Below, one piece after another: positions 15,498 through 23,185 of a DNA stretch of 35,955 bases. This DNA is from Polyangiaceae bacterium. GTDB lineage: Bacteria; Myxococcota_A; Polyangia; Polyangiales; Polyangiaceae. Location of the stretch: the NCBI GenBank assembly GCA_029941785.1, contig JAPYTK010000031.1, forward strand, positions 1 through 35,955, read 5' to 3'. Numbering within the stretch: the stretch's first letter is position 1; each line of letters opens with the position of its first letter. Both the position numbers and the translations under genes were made by a program. The notes below the pieces were generated by a model. It was not told where the DNA came from, did no database searches, and saw only the letters and a list, made by a program, of their open reading frames with translations.

Positions 15498-17933
15498 TTA
15501 CAAGCGGTACGAGAGAAAACCCATGATGCGTCGACCCACGCGGTTACCGAATGGATGCATTTGGGGAGGCGGTCCGACCACACCAGATAGAGCATTGAAC
15601 ACCACGACCTCCGCGCGGGCCTTCCGACGCTCGAGGAAGGAGTAGCCCACGCTACCATTTAGAAGATGGTAGGCGGGCAAATCGAAGCGCCGGTCGACAA
15701 TGCCTTCGAGGGACGCAATCTGCTCGACCCAGCGCTGTGCCGTCTGATAGTGCACACTGAGTTCAGCATCGAGTCCAAAGGACGAACGCAACTGCACGCC
15801 GGCGTTGACCTTGTGACGACTCGTCGACCGGTCTGCCGAAGCCGCACAGCCCGTCGGCCGTTCGAGCAGCTTGTAGTTGACGGCGTAATTGGCGAACACG
15901 TCGATGCCTTCGACGCCATACCAACGGGCCCCAAGCTCCCCGCCAAACACGTGATCGACGCCGCAGTCGTTCTGCCAGCCTCCACTCGCCACTCGGAAGC
16001 GGCCCGTCTCCGGGTTGATACCGCCCAGACCCGCGGCCACGTCGGAGAGCGTGAGCGGTCGCGCGTCCGCGAGTTCGATCGCATCGCTGATCCGATGATA
16101 ATAGGCTGCCGTTTCCACCTGAAACGCGCGGTGCTCCTGATTGGCATAGCCCAGCTCCGCCGCCAGAATATTCTCGGGACCAAGCCGAAAATCCACATCG
16201 TCATCCCGCGATGAGGAGGAGAGCATCTCGAGCCCGGCCAGAGAAAGTTGGATGGGCAAGTGGAGATGAGACTCGAGAAAACTCGGTGAACGAAAGGCTG
16301 TGCCAACCGAAGCGCGTACCGCCTGGCGCCCGCTCTCGCTCGGCCTGAGGATCACGCTCCCCCGGGCTGAAGGAACAGCCGTTCGAATCGAAGGAACGTA
16401 ATCCACCCGCCCCGACAAGACCACGCGCACAGCCTTCGACACCCGAACCGCGTCCTGGGCAAACACGCCCACATGATTTTCCGTGGGAGGCTCATCGACG
16501 AGGTAATTCCAGCGAACACGCTTGAGCCGGTATCCCAGGCCCGCACTCAGTTCGTGTTCGAAGTGGGCGAGGAGGCGAAAAACCCGATTGAATTGCACGT
16601 CGGCACCCACGACATCTTGCCGCGGGTCGGTTTCGTACAGACCGTGGCCAAGATAGGCAGCGTTGGCGGAAGCAAAAGCGGACAGGTGCGTGTAGGTCAG
16701 CCTAAACACGAGGGGATCGACGTCCAAGCGACCGTCGACGTAACCGTGGTCCATGTCGACGACATAGTCGTTGAATGGGCCAACGCCGTAGATGTCGATC
16801 AAGCTGTGGCTGTAGCCGCTCGTGACCCGCAAGCGTTTGCCTTTGGAGAATCGTCGAGTGACATCCAAGTAGGCGCGCGCGTTTTGTGCGCCAACGTTTT
16901 GATCAAAGTCACTGCGCCGAAGATCCACACGCGCCGAAGACACCTCCCGCGTCCATCGTGGATAACGAGTAAACCCAGCCCCGGCGCGATACGCGAGATC
17001 GCCATCTCGCCCAGTCGTCGACAAGGAAGCGTACAGCTGCGCATGGTCTCCGACACCGACTCGCGCCCTATTGCCTCCCTCGCCAGGTGTCCGGGTAATG
17101 ATGTTCACGACCCCTGCAAAAGCGTCGGCGCCGTAAAGAGAAGAGCCCGGACCGCGCACGACCTCGATGCGCTCCACCTGATCGACGTCGATCGCCAATC
17201 CCTCCCAGAATGTCGAACCGAGAATGTCGTTCTTGATGACCCGACCGTCGATCAGAATGAGGAGTTTGTTCGCGAGTCGCCCATTGGAGCCACGCATCGA
17301 GACGTTGCTGTCGCCACCGGTGATCTGCATGACGTCCATGCCCGCTACACGGCGCAACAGCTCGGGGATGCGCGTGATCCCCGAGAGACGGATGTCCTGT
17401 GCGGTCACGATGGTGGTCGAGTTGGGCGCATCGAGCGGATTCTGAGCCCGACGCGAAGCGGTCACAATTCGCTCCTCGTACAGGTGCGGAGTCCTCCCGA
17501 CCTCCCCGGTTCGTCCCGCTGCGGAGGGCTCACCGCGGGACATCGACTTGGTTGCGAGTTGGGCCGCACGTCGGCGCTTGAGATCGACGAGCAGGGCCTC
17601 GACCGCATCCCGATCGTCGGGCTCCGTCCGCAGGTAGCTCCGGTACACGGTGATGGCCCGGTCGAGATGGCCTGCGTCGGCGAGGGCGCGCGCGATGTTG
17701 TAACGGACCGCCGGATGCGGAAAGATCTCGTCCGCCCGCTCGAGCTCCGCAATACCTGTTTCGTATCGCCCCTGCGCAATGAGCTGCATGCCCGCCTCGA
17801 AATGACCGCGCGCTTCACTCCGCGCGTCGGCGCGTCCGCGCCGGCTATAGCCCGATGCCAACGCCAAGGTCAGGACGAAGAAACACAGGGGGAGCCATGA
17901 GCGCCGCAATGACACGGGCCCACGATAGGTCAA
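15498..17933 (-). CDS. TonB-dependent receptor with N-terminal TPR region
   Basis: This 811-residue outer-membrane protein has a signal peptide (about 1-37, hydrophobic PLCFFVLTLALASG). Residues about 38-115 form TPR-like helices (EAGMQLIAQGRYETGIAELE, YNIARALADAGHLDRAITVY). A TonB-box-like and plug domain follows (about 150-290): EERIVTASRRAQNPLDAP, TIVTAQDIRLSGI, VSMRGSNGR, LLILIDGRVI, VERIEVVRGPGSSLYGADAF. The beta-barrel makes up the rest. The last residue is Leu rather than the usual aromatic. A TPR region before the plug is not part of classical siderophore receptors. The gene overlaps the kinase gene by four bases and precedes a lipoprotein gene by five bases. The transported ligand cannot be told from sequence. 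Confidence 0.92.
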   Translation of the reverse strand: MTYRGPVSLRRSWLPLCFFVLTLALASGYSRRGRADARSEARGHFEAGMQLIAQGRYETGIAELERADEIFPHPAVRYNIARALADAGHLDRAITVYRSYLRTEPDDRDAVEALLVDLKRRRAAQLATKSMSRGEPSAAGRTGEVGRTPHLYEERIVTASRRAQNPLDAPNSTTIVTAQDIRLSGITRIPELLRRVAGMDVMQITGGDSNVSMRGSNGRLANKLLILIDGRVIKNDILGSTFWEGLAIDVDQVERIEVVRGPGSSLYGADAFAGVVNIITRTPGEGGNRARVGVGDHAQLYASLSTTGRDGDLAYRAGAGFTRYPRWTREVSSARVDLRRSDFDQNVGAQNARAYLDVTRRFSKGKRLRVTSGYSHSLIDIYGVGPFNDYVVDMDHGYVDGRLDVDPLVFRLTYTHLSAFASANAAYLGHGLYETDPRQDVVGADVQFNRVFRLLAHFEHELSAGLGYRLKRVRWNYLVDEPPTENHVGVFAQDAVRVSKAVRVVLSGRVDYVPSIRTAVPSARGSVILRPSESGRQAVRASVGTAFRSPSFLESHLHLPIQLSLAGLEMLSSSSRDDDVDFRLGPENILAAELGYANQEHRAFQVETAAYYHRISDAIELADARPLTLSDVAAGLGGINPETGRFRVASGGWQNDCGVDHVFGGELGARWYGVEGIDVFANYAVNYKLLERPTGCAASADRSTSRHKVNAGVQLRSSFGLDAELSVHYQTAQRWVEQIASLEGIVDRRFDLPAYHLLNGSVGYSFLERRKARAEVVVFNALSGVVGPPPQMHPFGNRVGRRIMGFLSYRL

Positions 17934-19633
17934 TACGGCGAGGCTTTGTACCCACTCGGTGTCTTGAGCTTCTTGGGCCTTGGCGTACCGGGCGATCGCC
18001 GCGGGCGCAGTTTCTTCGATGTTCGAGCCCGATCGAGCTTCACGTCGATGCGAAGGGATCGCCTCTGAACCTCGACCGATCGAGGACGATGTCCCGCCTT
18101 GCGCAGGGTAAGTACCAGAGGCTCAGCGTCGCGAACCGAGCGACGGATCGTGCACGGCGTGGCCTCGCAGCGCTGCGTCTCGCCCTCATGAACGCTAGCC
18201 CCGGCTGGCTCGCTGCTCACGACCACCCCCCCCACGTCGATGCCTTCGCCTATCGCAACCACACCGGCGTCCAGACCCGCGACGGGAATGACCCGGGCGA
18301 GACGTGGTTCCGCTCGGCCCGCCAGCTCCGCTTCATGGGTCACGCTGACGCCAAGAGCCATCAGAAACAGCGCAGCGGCCGCGATCCCGACACGGCGCTT
18401 TGGCAAGCGAAAGCCTGCCCCAAGCGGCTCCAAAACGGCGGATTGGGCCATCGGTGCAGGCGTCGCGCTCGGGATGAATGGCTTGCCGGAACTGGGCGGG
18501 CCGGGAAAGTCGAGCGCCGCGGGGATGTGGTGATCTCGAGTGGTGGGGGCAGCACTCTCGAGAAGCTGATCGGGCAAGGTGTCGGAGCTTGGCGGGTCGT
18601 CGAGTAACGGGAACTCCGAAGAAGAGAAGGGCGGGCGCATCACCGGTTCGGAGACCGACGGCGGATAGCGACTAGGCGCAATGCCATCGATCCCGACGAG
18701 GGCTTCGAGCATGTGATCGATGTCCTCGAAACGATCGTCAGGATCTTTTGCGAGGCAGCGCATGACGACGTCGATGCACGCCTCGCCTGCCCGCAATTCA
18801 GGAAGTATGCGACGCATGGGCGGAGGAGGCTCGTTGACGTGGGCCATGAGCGTCTTGACGCTGTTGCCCCGCTCGAACGGTGGCTCTCCAGTCAACATCT
18901 CGTAAGCCACTACCCCTAACGCATAAATATCCGTCCGAGGCGAGACCGCATGACCTAAGATCTGCTCGGGCGCCATGTACTTTGGGGAGCCCATGAACAG
19001 ACCTTCCTGAGTCAGGTCTTCGGTGTCTTCCGGGGTGAACTTCTTCACCAGACCGAAATCAAGCACCTTCAAGGCGAGTTCTTCTCCTTGCGTCGTCACA
19101 ACGACATTCGCGGGCTTCATGTCTCGGTGGATCACCCCTAGCGCGTGTGCCTCACGAAGCGAGCGCCCGACCTCCCGCATGATGTGAGACACGCTCACTT
19201 CATCCATGGGGCCATCTTCGCGCAATATCTGGTAGAGCGTCCGGCCTCGCACATACTCCATCGCGATGTAGTAGATGTCGCCGTCTTGCCCGTAATCGTA
19301 GACCGTAATCGTGTTGGCGTGATTCAAATTCGCCGCCGTCGAGGCCTCACGAAAGAAGCGCCGCTGAAACTCCGGGTCGTCTTCTTGATCGTACTTCGGC
19401 GAGAGCACCTTGAGCGCGCACAGCCGACCCAAAGGAGCTTGGACCGCCTTGTAGACCTTTCCCATGCCGCCGCGCGCGATGAGCGCCGTGATGGTAAACT
19501 TGTCGCTCACGGTCCGACCGATGAGCGGATCTTGCCGCGTGGACTCGGTCGGTTGAGGATCGTCGATCGACGACTCGGCAAGTCGTGGATCGGTCGACGG
19601 AATCCTCTTGTTCGGCCGCGGCGGTTCCTTCAC
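17930..19633 (-). CDS. Transmembrane Ser/Thr protein kinase with PEGA-like tail
   Basis: The product has 567 residues. The kinase domain spans about 46-315: Gly-loop IARGGMGKVYKA (52-63), Lys75 in CALKVL, catalytic HRDMKPANVV (169-178), LDFGLVKKF (191-199) and the MAPEQ segment (220-224). All catalytic residues are present. A Pro/Ser-rich linker (315-410) leads to one membrane segment (about 415-432, VGIAAAALFLMALGVSV). The extracytoplasmic tail has a PEGA-like domain (VVVSSEPAGASVHEG, LRKAGHRPRSVEV), then a basic C-terminus. It heads a run with the TonB receptor (4-base overlap), a lipoprotein and ribF, so signalling and an envelope uptake system look coordinated. It is divergent from the selenoprotein gene at 19715. 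Confidence 0.95.
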   Translation of the reverse strand: MKEPPRPNKRIPSTDPRLAESSIDDPQPTESTRQDPLIGRTVSDKFTITALIARGGMGKVYKAVQAPLGRLCALKVLSPKYDQEDDPEFQRRFFREASTAANLNHANTITVYDYGQDGDIYYIAMEYVRGRTLYQILREDGPMDEVSVSHIMREVGRSLREAHALGVIHRDMKPANVVVTTQGEELALKVLDFGLVKKFTPEDTEDLTQEGLFMGSPKYMAPEQILGHAVSPRTDIYALGVVAYEMLTGEPPFERGNSVKTLMAHVNEPPPPMRRILPELRAGEACIDVVMRCLAKDPDDRFEDIDHMLEALVGIDGIAPSRYPPSVSEPVMRPPFSSSEFPLLDDPPSSDTLPDQLLESAAPTTRDHHIPAALDFPGPPSSGKPFIPSATPAPMAQSAVLEPLGAGFRLPKRRVGIAAAALFLMALGVSVTHEAELAGRAEPRLARVIPVAGLDAGVVAIGEGIDVGGVVVSSEPAGASVHEGETQRCEATPCTIRRSVRDAEPLVLTLRKAGHRPRSVEVQRRSLRIDVKLDRARTSKKLRPRRSPGTPRPKKLKTPSGYKASPY

Positions 19634-19714
19634 TGCGTCGTCCTCTGAGTGCCCCGATCGGACGGCATTGTATCAGCCTCAAGTGCCCCTTGCACCAAGC
19701 TCCGTGCTGAGTTC

Positions 19715-20260
19715 ATGGTCGAAGACGTGGCTCATTCGCTCGACAACACCTTCTCGCTACCGAATGAAGCGGGGCACTCGGTGCGTATTTCGGACGCGCT
19801 CGGAGAGCGCACCGGCACGGTGCTCCTGTCATTCCGCGGACATTGGTGACCTTTCTGCGTCAGTTCCTGGAAGGGACTGAAGAAACGGGCATCCGCATTC
19901 GAAGCTCTCGGAGTGCAAGTCTTCGGCATCGCCACCGACACGCAAGAGCAGCTTTCCGACTTCCGGATCGCGCTCGATTTGCCTTTCACGATGCTGTCCG
20001 ACCCCCTGCTGAGCAGCGCTCAGGTGTTCGATATCCCGGTCAGCAGCAAGGCGTCGTACGCGACCTCCTTGGCTCTGCACCCCGTGCTTCGGCATCTGCC
20101 TAAGAAGGCGTTCTTGCAACCGGTCTTTTTGCTCTGGAGGGGAAAGGAACAGCTTTACGCCTGGCGTCAAACCGAGAAACTGCGCAATCTCTTCGGCGCC
20201 AATGGTCGGCCTTCTCCTCAGGGCATCTTCGACATCACCGAACGTTTGATCACCGGCTAA
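19715..20260 (+). CDS. Peroxiredoxin-like selenoprotein (in-frame TGA read as selenocysteine, W-U-P-F-C)
   Basis: This is a 181-residue AhpC/TSA-type redoxin with one in-frame TGA at 19847-19849. Before it the frame reads TFSLPNEAGHSVRISDAL and VLLSFRGHW. After it the same frame continues PFCVSSWKGLKK, FEALGVQVFGIATDTQEQL, LPFTMLSDPLLSSAQVF and GANGRPSPQGIFDITERL to the stop. Relatives in this family read RGxWCP[FY]C, so the TGA replaces exactly the first, nucleophilic Cys. Reading it as selenocysteine gives U45-P-F-C48. A SECIS-like hairpin follows at 19852-19885 and the base after TGA is C, a context weak for termination. The expected role is thiol- or peroxide-reduction in the cytoplasm. 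The ATG at 19715 fits the family start; a GTG at 19649 would add 22 residues. Nonsense mutation is the alternative. The sel genes must lie elsewhere. Confidence 0.83.
19852..19885 (+). promoter_or_regulatory. Putative bacterial SECIS element of the peroxiredoxin-like gene
   Basis: This mRNA hairpin directly follows the TGA codon. A lower 5-pair stem is formed by tttct (19852-19856) and agaaa (19881-19885), with a three-base bulge gcg on the 5' side. An upper 8-pair stem is formed by tcagttcc (19860-19867) and gggactga (19873-19880), with one U-G wobble. The five-base apical loop is tggaa (19868-19872). There are 18 bases between the TGA and the loop, and a G is at the second loop position. 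Both agree with the known bacterial SECIS pattern (loop about 16-37 bases after UGA, G among the first two loop bases). The layout of lower stem, bulge, upper stem and small loop resembles the element in fdhF. Confidence 0.78.
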
Positions 20261-20301
20261 GCTCGCCAAACTGAAGCAGCATGCTAGAAGAGCGCCTCGT
20301 C

Positions 20302-20601
20302 ATGAAACTCAACAACGCTCAAAAGCGCCACTTGCGCAGTCTCGGTCATCACCTCGACCCCGTGGTGCAGCTCGGCAAGAAGGGGATCACCGAAGGACTC
20401 ACCGAGGCAACAGACGTCGCGCTCACCACCCACGAGCTGATCAAGATCAAGTGCGGTAGCGAGTGCCCTGTGTCACGCGAGGACGTCGGCGAACAACTCT
20501 CGCAGCAGCTCAAGGCCTCACTGGTCCAGACGCTGGGGGGGACCATCTTGCTTTACCGCCGTCACCCGCAGAAGCCGAAAATCAAACTGCCCCGCGCCTG
20601 A
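20302..20601 (+). CDS. yhbY: YhbY-family RNA-binding protein (CRM domain)
   Basis: This small protein binds RNA through a CRM/YhbY fold and in other bacteria is associated with pre-50S ribosomal subunits. The ATG at 20302 gives 99 residues and matches the family start (MKLNNAQKRHLRSLGHHLDPVVQLGKKGIT). The in-frame ATG at 20281 adds seven residues and is an alternative. Conserved features are the GKKGITEG loop (GxxG type), ALTTHELIKIKC and the C-terminal GTILLYRRHPQKPKIKLPR. It starts 41 bases after the selenoprotein gene on the same strand and may share its transcript. It converges closely with the minus-strand gene ending at 20617. Confidence 0.93.
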   Translation: MKLNNAQKRHLRSLGHHLDPVVQLGKKGITEGLTEATDVALTTHELIKIKCGSECPVSREDVGEQLSQQLKASLVQTLGGTILLYRRHPQKPKIKLPRA

Positions 20602-20616
20602 CCGGGAGCGCTCATC

Positions 20617-21279
20617 CTACGATGGCGCCGTCAGGTCGATGGGATCACCGGCAGCCGCACCGACGACGCGCTCCGCATCCGCGATCACCTCGGCGAGTTT
20701 CGGCATCTTCTCCCGACGAGCCGCCTCGGCCAGCAATTCCCTAGCGGGGCCGAACTCCTGCGCCACCATGGCAGCGAGCGTCAACGCATCGATGGCGCTC
20801 CGCCGAACAACCATGTCTGGCGAGGCGAGATGCAGAACGAAGAGATCCGTCCAGTCTTCGTCCCACGCCACCGCCATGTGTGCGAGCACCCGAAGGGCGC
20901 GCGGCGCATCGTCTCGACCCACATCGAGCGCCACCCCCAACAGCTTGGACTGCGCGATGAACCCTGTCCGCTGAAGGATCTCTTGCATCACGGGGATCAC
21001 GCCCGATCCGGCGGCCTCAACGAATACGATGTCCAGTTCGCGGTTGTCGAACACGATGAACTGTGCGCCGCCGTCGGTCGCGTATTTGACGACCCTGCCG
21101 TCCGCTTCGTCGGCCGCCTGAGCAATACCCCGGTCCGATAGGAGGGCCCCGAGCACCGCCGCCGTGTTCCGGTTGTCTGTCTCGGGGGACAGCGCATAGA
21201 TGTAACGGTCGCGCTGCGTCATCGCCACGAGCAGTTGTTTGGCGCGCTTCTTCAGCGCCGTCTCGTTGGTCACCTCCAT
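20617..21279 (-). CDS. HEAT-like helical protein, function unknown
   Basis: The product has 220 residues. The ATG at 21279 was chosen because it lies 4 bases after the stop of the upstream gene; the longer open frame upstream only reads antiparallel shadow of that gene. The protein is soluble, without a signal peptide. Residues about 1-100 form an alpha/beta segment (YIYALSPETDNRNTAAVL, GGAQFIVFDNRELDIVFVEA). The second half is helical with a HEAT-like repeat (LASPDMVVRRSAIDALTLAAM). It ends in a short acidic tail. No known family is recognised. It is probably co-transcribed with the outer-membrane protein gene upstream. Confidence 0.72.
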   Translation of the reverse strand: MEVTNETALKKRAKQLLVAMTQRDRYIYALSPETDNRNTAAVLGALLSDRGIAQAADEADGRVVKYATDGGAQFIVFDNRELDIVFVEAAGSGVIPVMQEILQRTGFIAQSKLLGVALDVGRDDAPRALRVLAHMAVAWDEDWTDLFVLHLASPDMVVRRSAIDALTLAAMVAQEFGPARELLAEAARREKMPKLAEVIADAERVVGAAAGDPIDLTAPS

Positions 21280-21283
21280 ACGG

Positions 21284-22102
21284 TCACAGGATGAGGGATA
21301 GGCCCACGGTTTGAACGAACGAACCTTCCGTGGCGCCCAAGGGCCCCACATCCCGCGTCGCGCCATCAGCGTCGACAGCTGGAACCACCTCGTGAGCCAG
21401 GCCACTCTGCCCCAGAGCCGGCGCAAACACCGCCTCGTAGGAGAGCGCCAGCCATCGGGGCACGATGTCGTACGCGATTCCTAATCCTACCGGGATCTCC
21501 GCAAAAACCCCGCTGCGGCTACCCACCTCGAAGGTGTTGTTGCCACCATTCGTGATGGTCTGCGGCTCAAACTGAAACCGGCCCCAGCCCACCCCGATGC
21601 TCAGCCATGCTCGTGCGCGTGGGCTAAGTTCGTACGTCGGAGCCAACCTCGCCCCAAACACGAAGGTCTCCAACGAGAGCGGGCCGTAACTCGCGTCGGG
21701 GCGAATCGACTTGTCGGTGCCGCTCTGCAGACTGCCCGGCGGGAGCTGAACGTCATGCACAACCCGAAAGAAGTACGGTTGGAAACGCAGCCACGACCAC
21801 ACGCGCCAGCGCAAGTGCACGCCGAAGCCGGGCGCCGCGGGATAATGCGTCCGGCTGGGTTGCAAGGCCTGGCTGAAAGGTCGACTCAGATAGACAAAGT
21901 CTCCACCAATCTCGATGCGCCGTTGCCAACGGGGTGCAGGCCACGGCTCGAGTTCGGGAAGCGCGGGGAGACCTTGCCGCTTCTCGCGCTCGGCTTGCTC
22001 GACGTCCCGATCGGGGGGCGACGAAGACTCTGCGGCATAGGCCACCTGGCTGCAACAGAGCAGGCAGCAACAAAACAAGAAGGAGCCGAGTATGGCGTGC
22101 AC
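21284..22102 (-). CDS. Predicted outer-membrane beta-barrel protein
   Basis: The 272-residue product has a signal peptide (about 1-23, Cys-rich hydrophobic core FLFCCCLLCCSQVAYA with an A-Y-A cleavage site). The mature protein shows alternating strands typical of an 8- to 10-strand barrel: RIEIGGDFVYLSRPF, FGVHLRWRVWSWLRFQPYFF, ETFVFGARLAPTYEL, AWLSIGVGWGRFQF, VFAEIPVGLGIAYDI, LALSYEAVFAPAL and a final TVGLSLIL strand. Such small barrels are common structural or porin-like proteins; no substrate can be inferred. It is divergent from the desaturase gene at 22226 with 123 bases between. Confidence 0.75.
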   Translation of the reverse strand: MHAILGSFLFCCCLLCCSQVAYAAESSSPPDRDVEQAEREKRQGLPALPELEPWPAPRWQRRIEIGGDFVYLSRPFSQALQPSRTHYPAAPGFGVHLRWRVWSWLRFQPYFFRVVHDVQLPPGSLQSGTDKSIRPDASYGPLSLETFVFGARLAPTYELSPRARAWLSIGVGWGRFQFEPQTITNGGNNTFEVGSRSGVFAEIPVGLGIAYDIVPRWLALSYEAVFAPALGQSGLAHEVVPAVDADGATRDVGPLGATEGSFVQTVGLSLIL

Positions 22103-22225
22103 GACGAGTTAGCTAATCACGACCCACCGCCGAGCACAAACATCGCCGTCGCCAGTCCAGAGTCGGGCTAAGGTTGGCTCGCGCACAGCCGGTCCCCACG
22201 CGCCGCCGGTCCCGCCACGAAAGCC

Positions 22226-23185
22226 ATGACCTTCCTGCGATCCGCAATCACCTACGCACTCTTTCCAATCAGCTTCGCGGCCGCGATGATCGCGGGACTC
22301 TGCGGTCTTGCCCGAGGCCTGGAGCACGGCGCCATGCTCGCAGGGATCACCTTCGCCACGATCGTCATCGTCGCCATCGCTGAGCGCATCAACCCGCAAT
22401 ATGCGCGCTGGAACGTCGCGCGCAACGACATCGCCACCGACCTGATGCATTCGCTCGTCTCACAGATCATCTTGCCAAAAGTCCTCGAACTCGGCTTGAG
22501 GATCGTGATGCTTGCCGGAGCGGCTAGACTTACCCAGTGGCTGGGCTTCACCGTCTGGCCCACCCGCTGGCCTCTGCTGGCACAGCTCGCCTTGGCGCTG
22601 CTGCTTTCGCAGTTCCTCGAGTATTGGCTGCACCGCATGATGCACGAGCGACCTCTCTTGTGGCGCCTCCACGCGACACACCACAGCCCCGCTCGCCTGT
22701 ATTGGCTCAACGCCGGACGCTTTCACCCTCTCGACACGGCGGCATCCTTCACCGTCTCGATGACGCCGCTCCTGTTGCTCGGCGCGAGCGCGGACGTGAT
22801 GCTCATGCTCACCGTTTGGATCGCCGTCCACGGACTCTTTCAGCACGCCAACATCAAGGTGCGCCTCGGCCCCCTCAACTACCTTTTCAGCATGGCGGAG
22901 CTTCATCGCTGGCATCACTCCTTGCGACTTGAGGAAGCCAACCGCAACTACGGGAACAACATCATCATTTGGGATCTCGTGTTCGGCACCTTCTTCCATC
23001 CGAGCGATCGGGAAGCCGAAGAAGCGGTAGGCATTTCGGATCTGGATGCGTTTCCAGCGCGCTACGTCGGACAACTTCTCTCGCCCTGGCGCTGGCCATC
23101 GATCGAAGAAGCGAGTCGCTCGGTAGCCGAGAAACCCCGGGGATCAGATGCGCCCTTTCCGCGCGAACCCGACCCAGGACCTTAG
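22226..23185 (+). CDS. Sterol desaturase / fatty acid hydroxylase family membrane protein
   Basis: This 319-residue integral membrane di-iron oxygenase has at least four hydrophobic segments in the first 200 residues. The histidine clusters that bind the iron pair are complete: HRMMH (136-140), HATHH (149-153), an additional FHPLD site, FQHANI, and HRWHH (227-231) followed by NYGNNIIIWDLVFGTFF. This is the bacterial branch of the family that hydroxylates or desaturates lipids such as fatty acids, carotenoids or sterols; substrate cannot be fixed from sequence. The last 60 residues are a hydrophilic tail. Its stop codon overlaps the stop of the convergent protease gene (23182-23185). Confidence 0.9.
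   Translation: MTFLRSAITYALFPISFAAAMIAGLCGLARGLEHGAMLAGITFATIVIVAIAERINPQYARWNVARNDIATDLMHSLVSQIILPKVLELGLRIVMLAGAARLTQWLGFTVWPTRWPLLAQLALALLLSQFLEYWLHRMMHERPLLWRLHATHHSPARLYWLNAGRFHPLDTAASFTVSMTPLLLLGASADVMLMLTVWIAVHGLFQHANIKVRLGPLNYLFSMAELHRWHHSLRLEEANRNYGNNIIIWDLVFGTFFHPSDREAEEAVGISDLDAFPARYVGQLLSPWRWPSIEEASRSVAEKPRGSDAPFPREPDPGP

Noticed and set aside
16473-17900. 475-codon open frame antisense to the TonB-receptor gene
   Set aside because: No signal peptide or domain is seen, while the opposite strand has a complete plug and barrel.
19843-20103. Alternative frame across the TGA of the peroxiredoxin-like gene, as if a frameshift had split it
   Set aside because: The sequence before and after the TGA is in the same frame and both parts match the redoxin family; the shifted frame gives His/Arg-rich text with no similarity, so no base insertion or deletion is needed.
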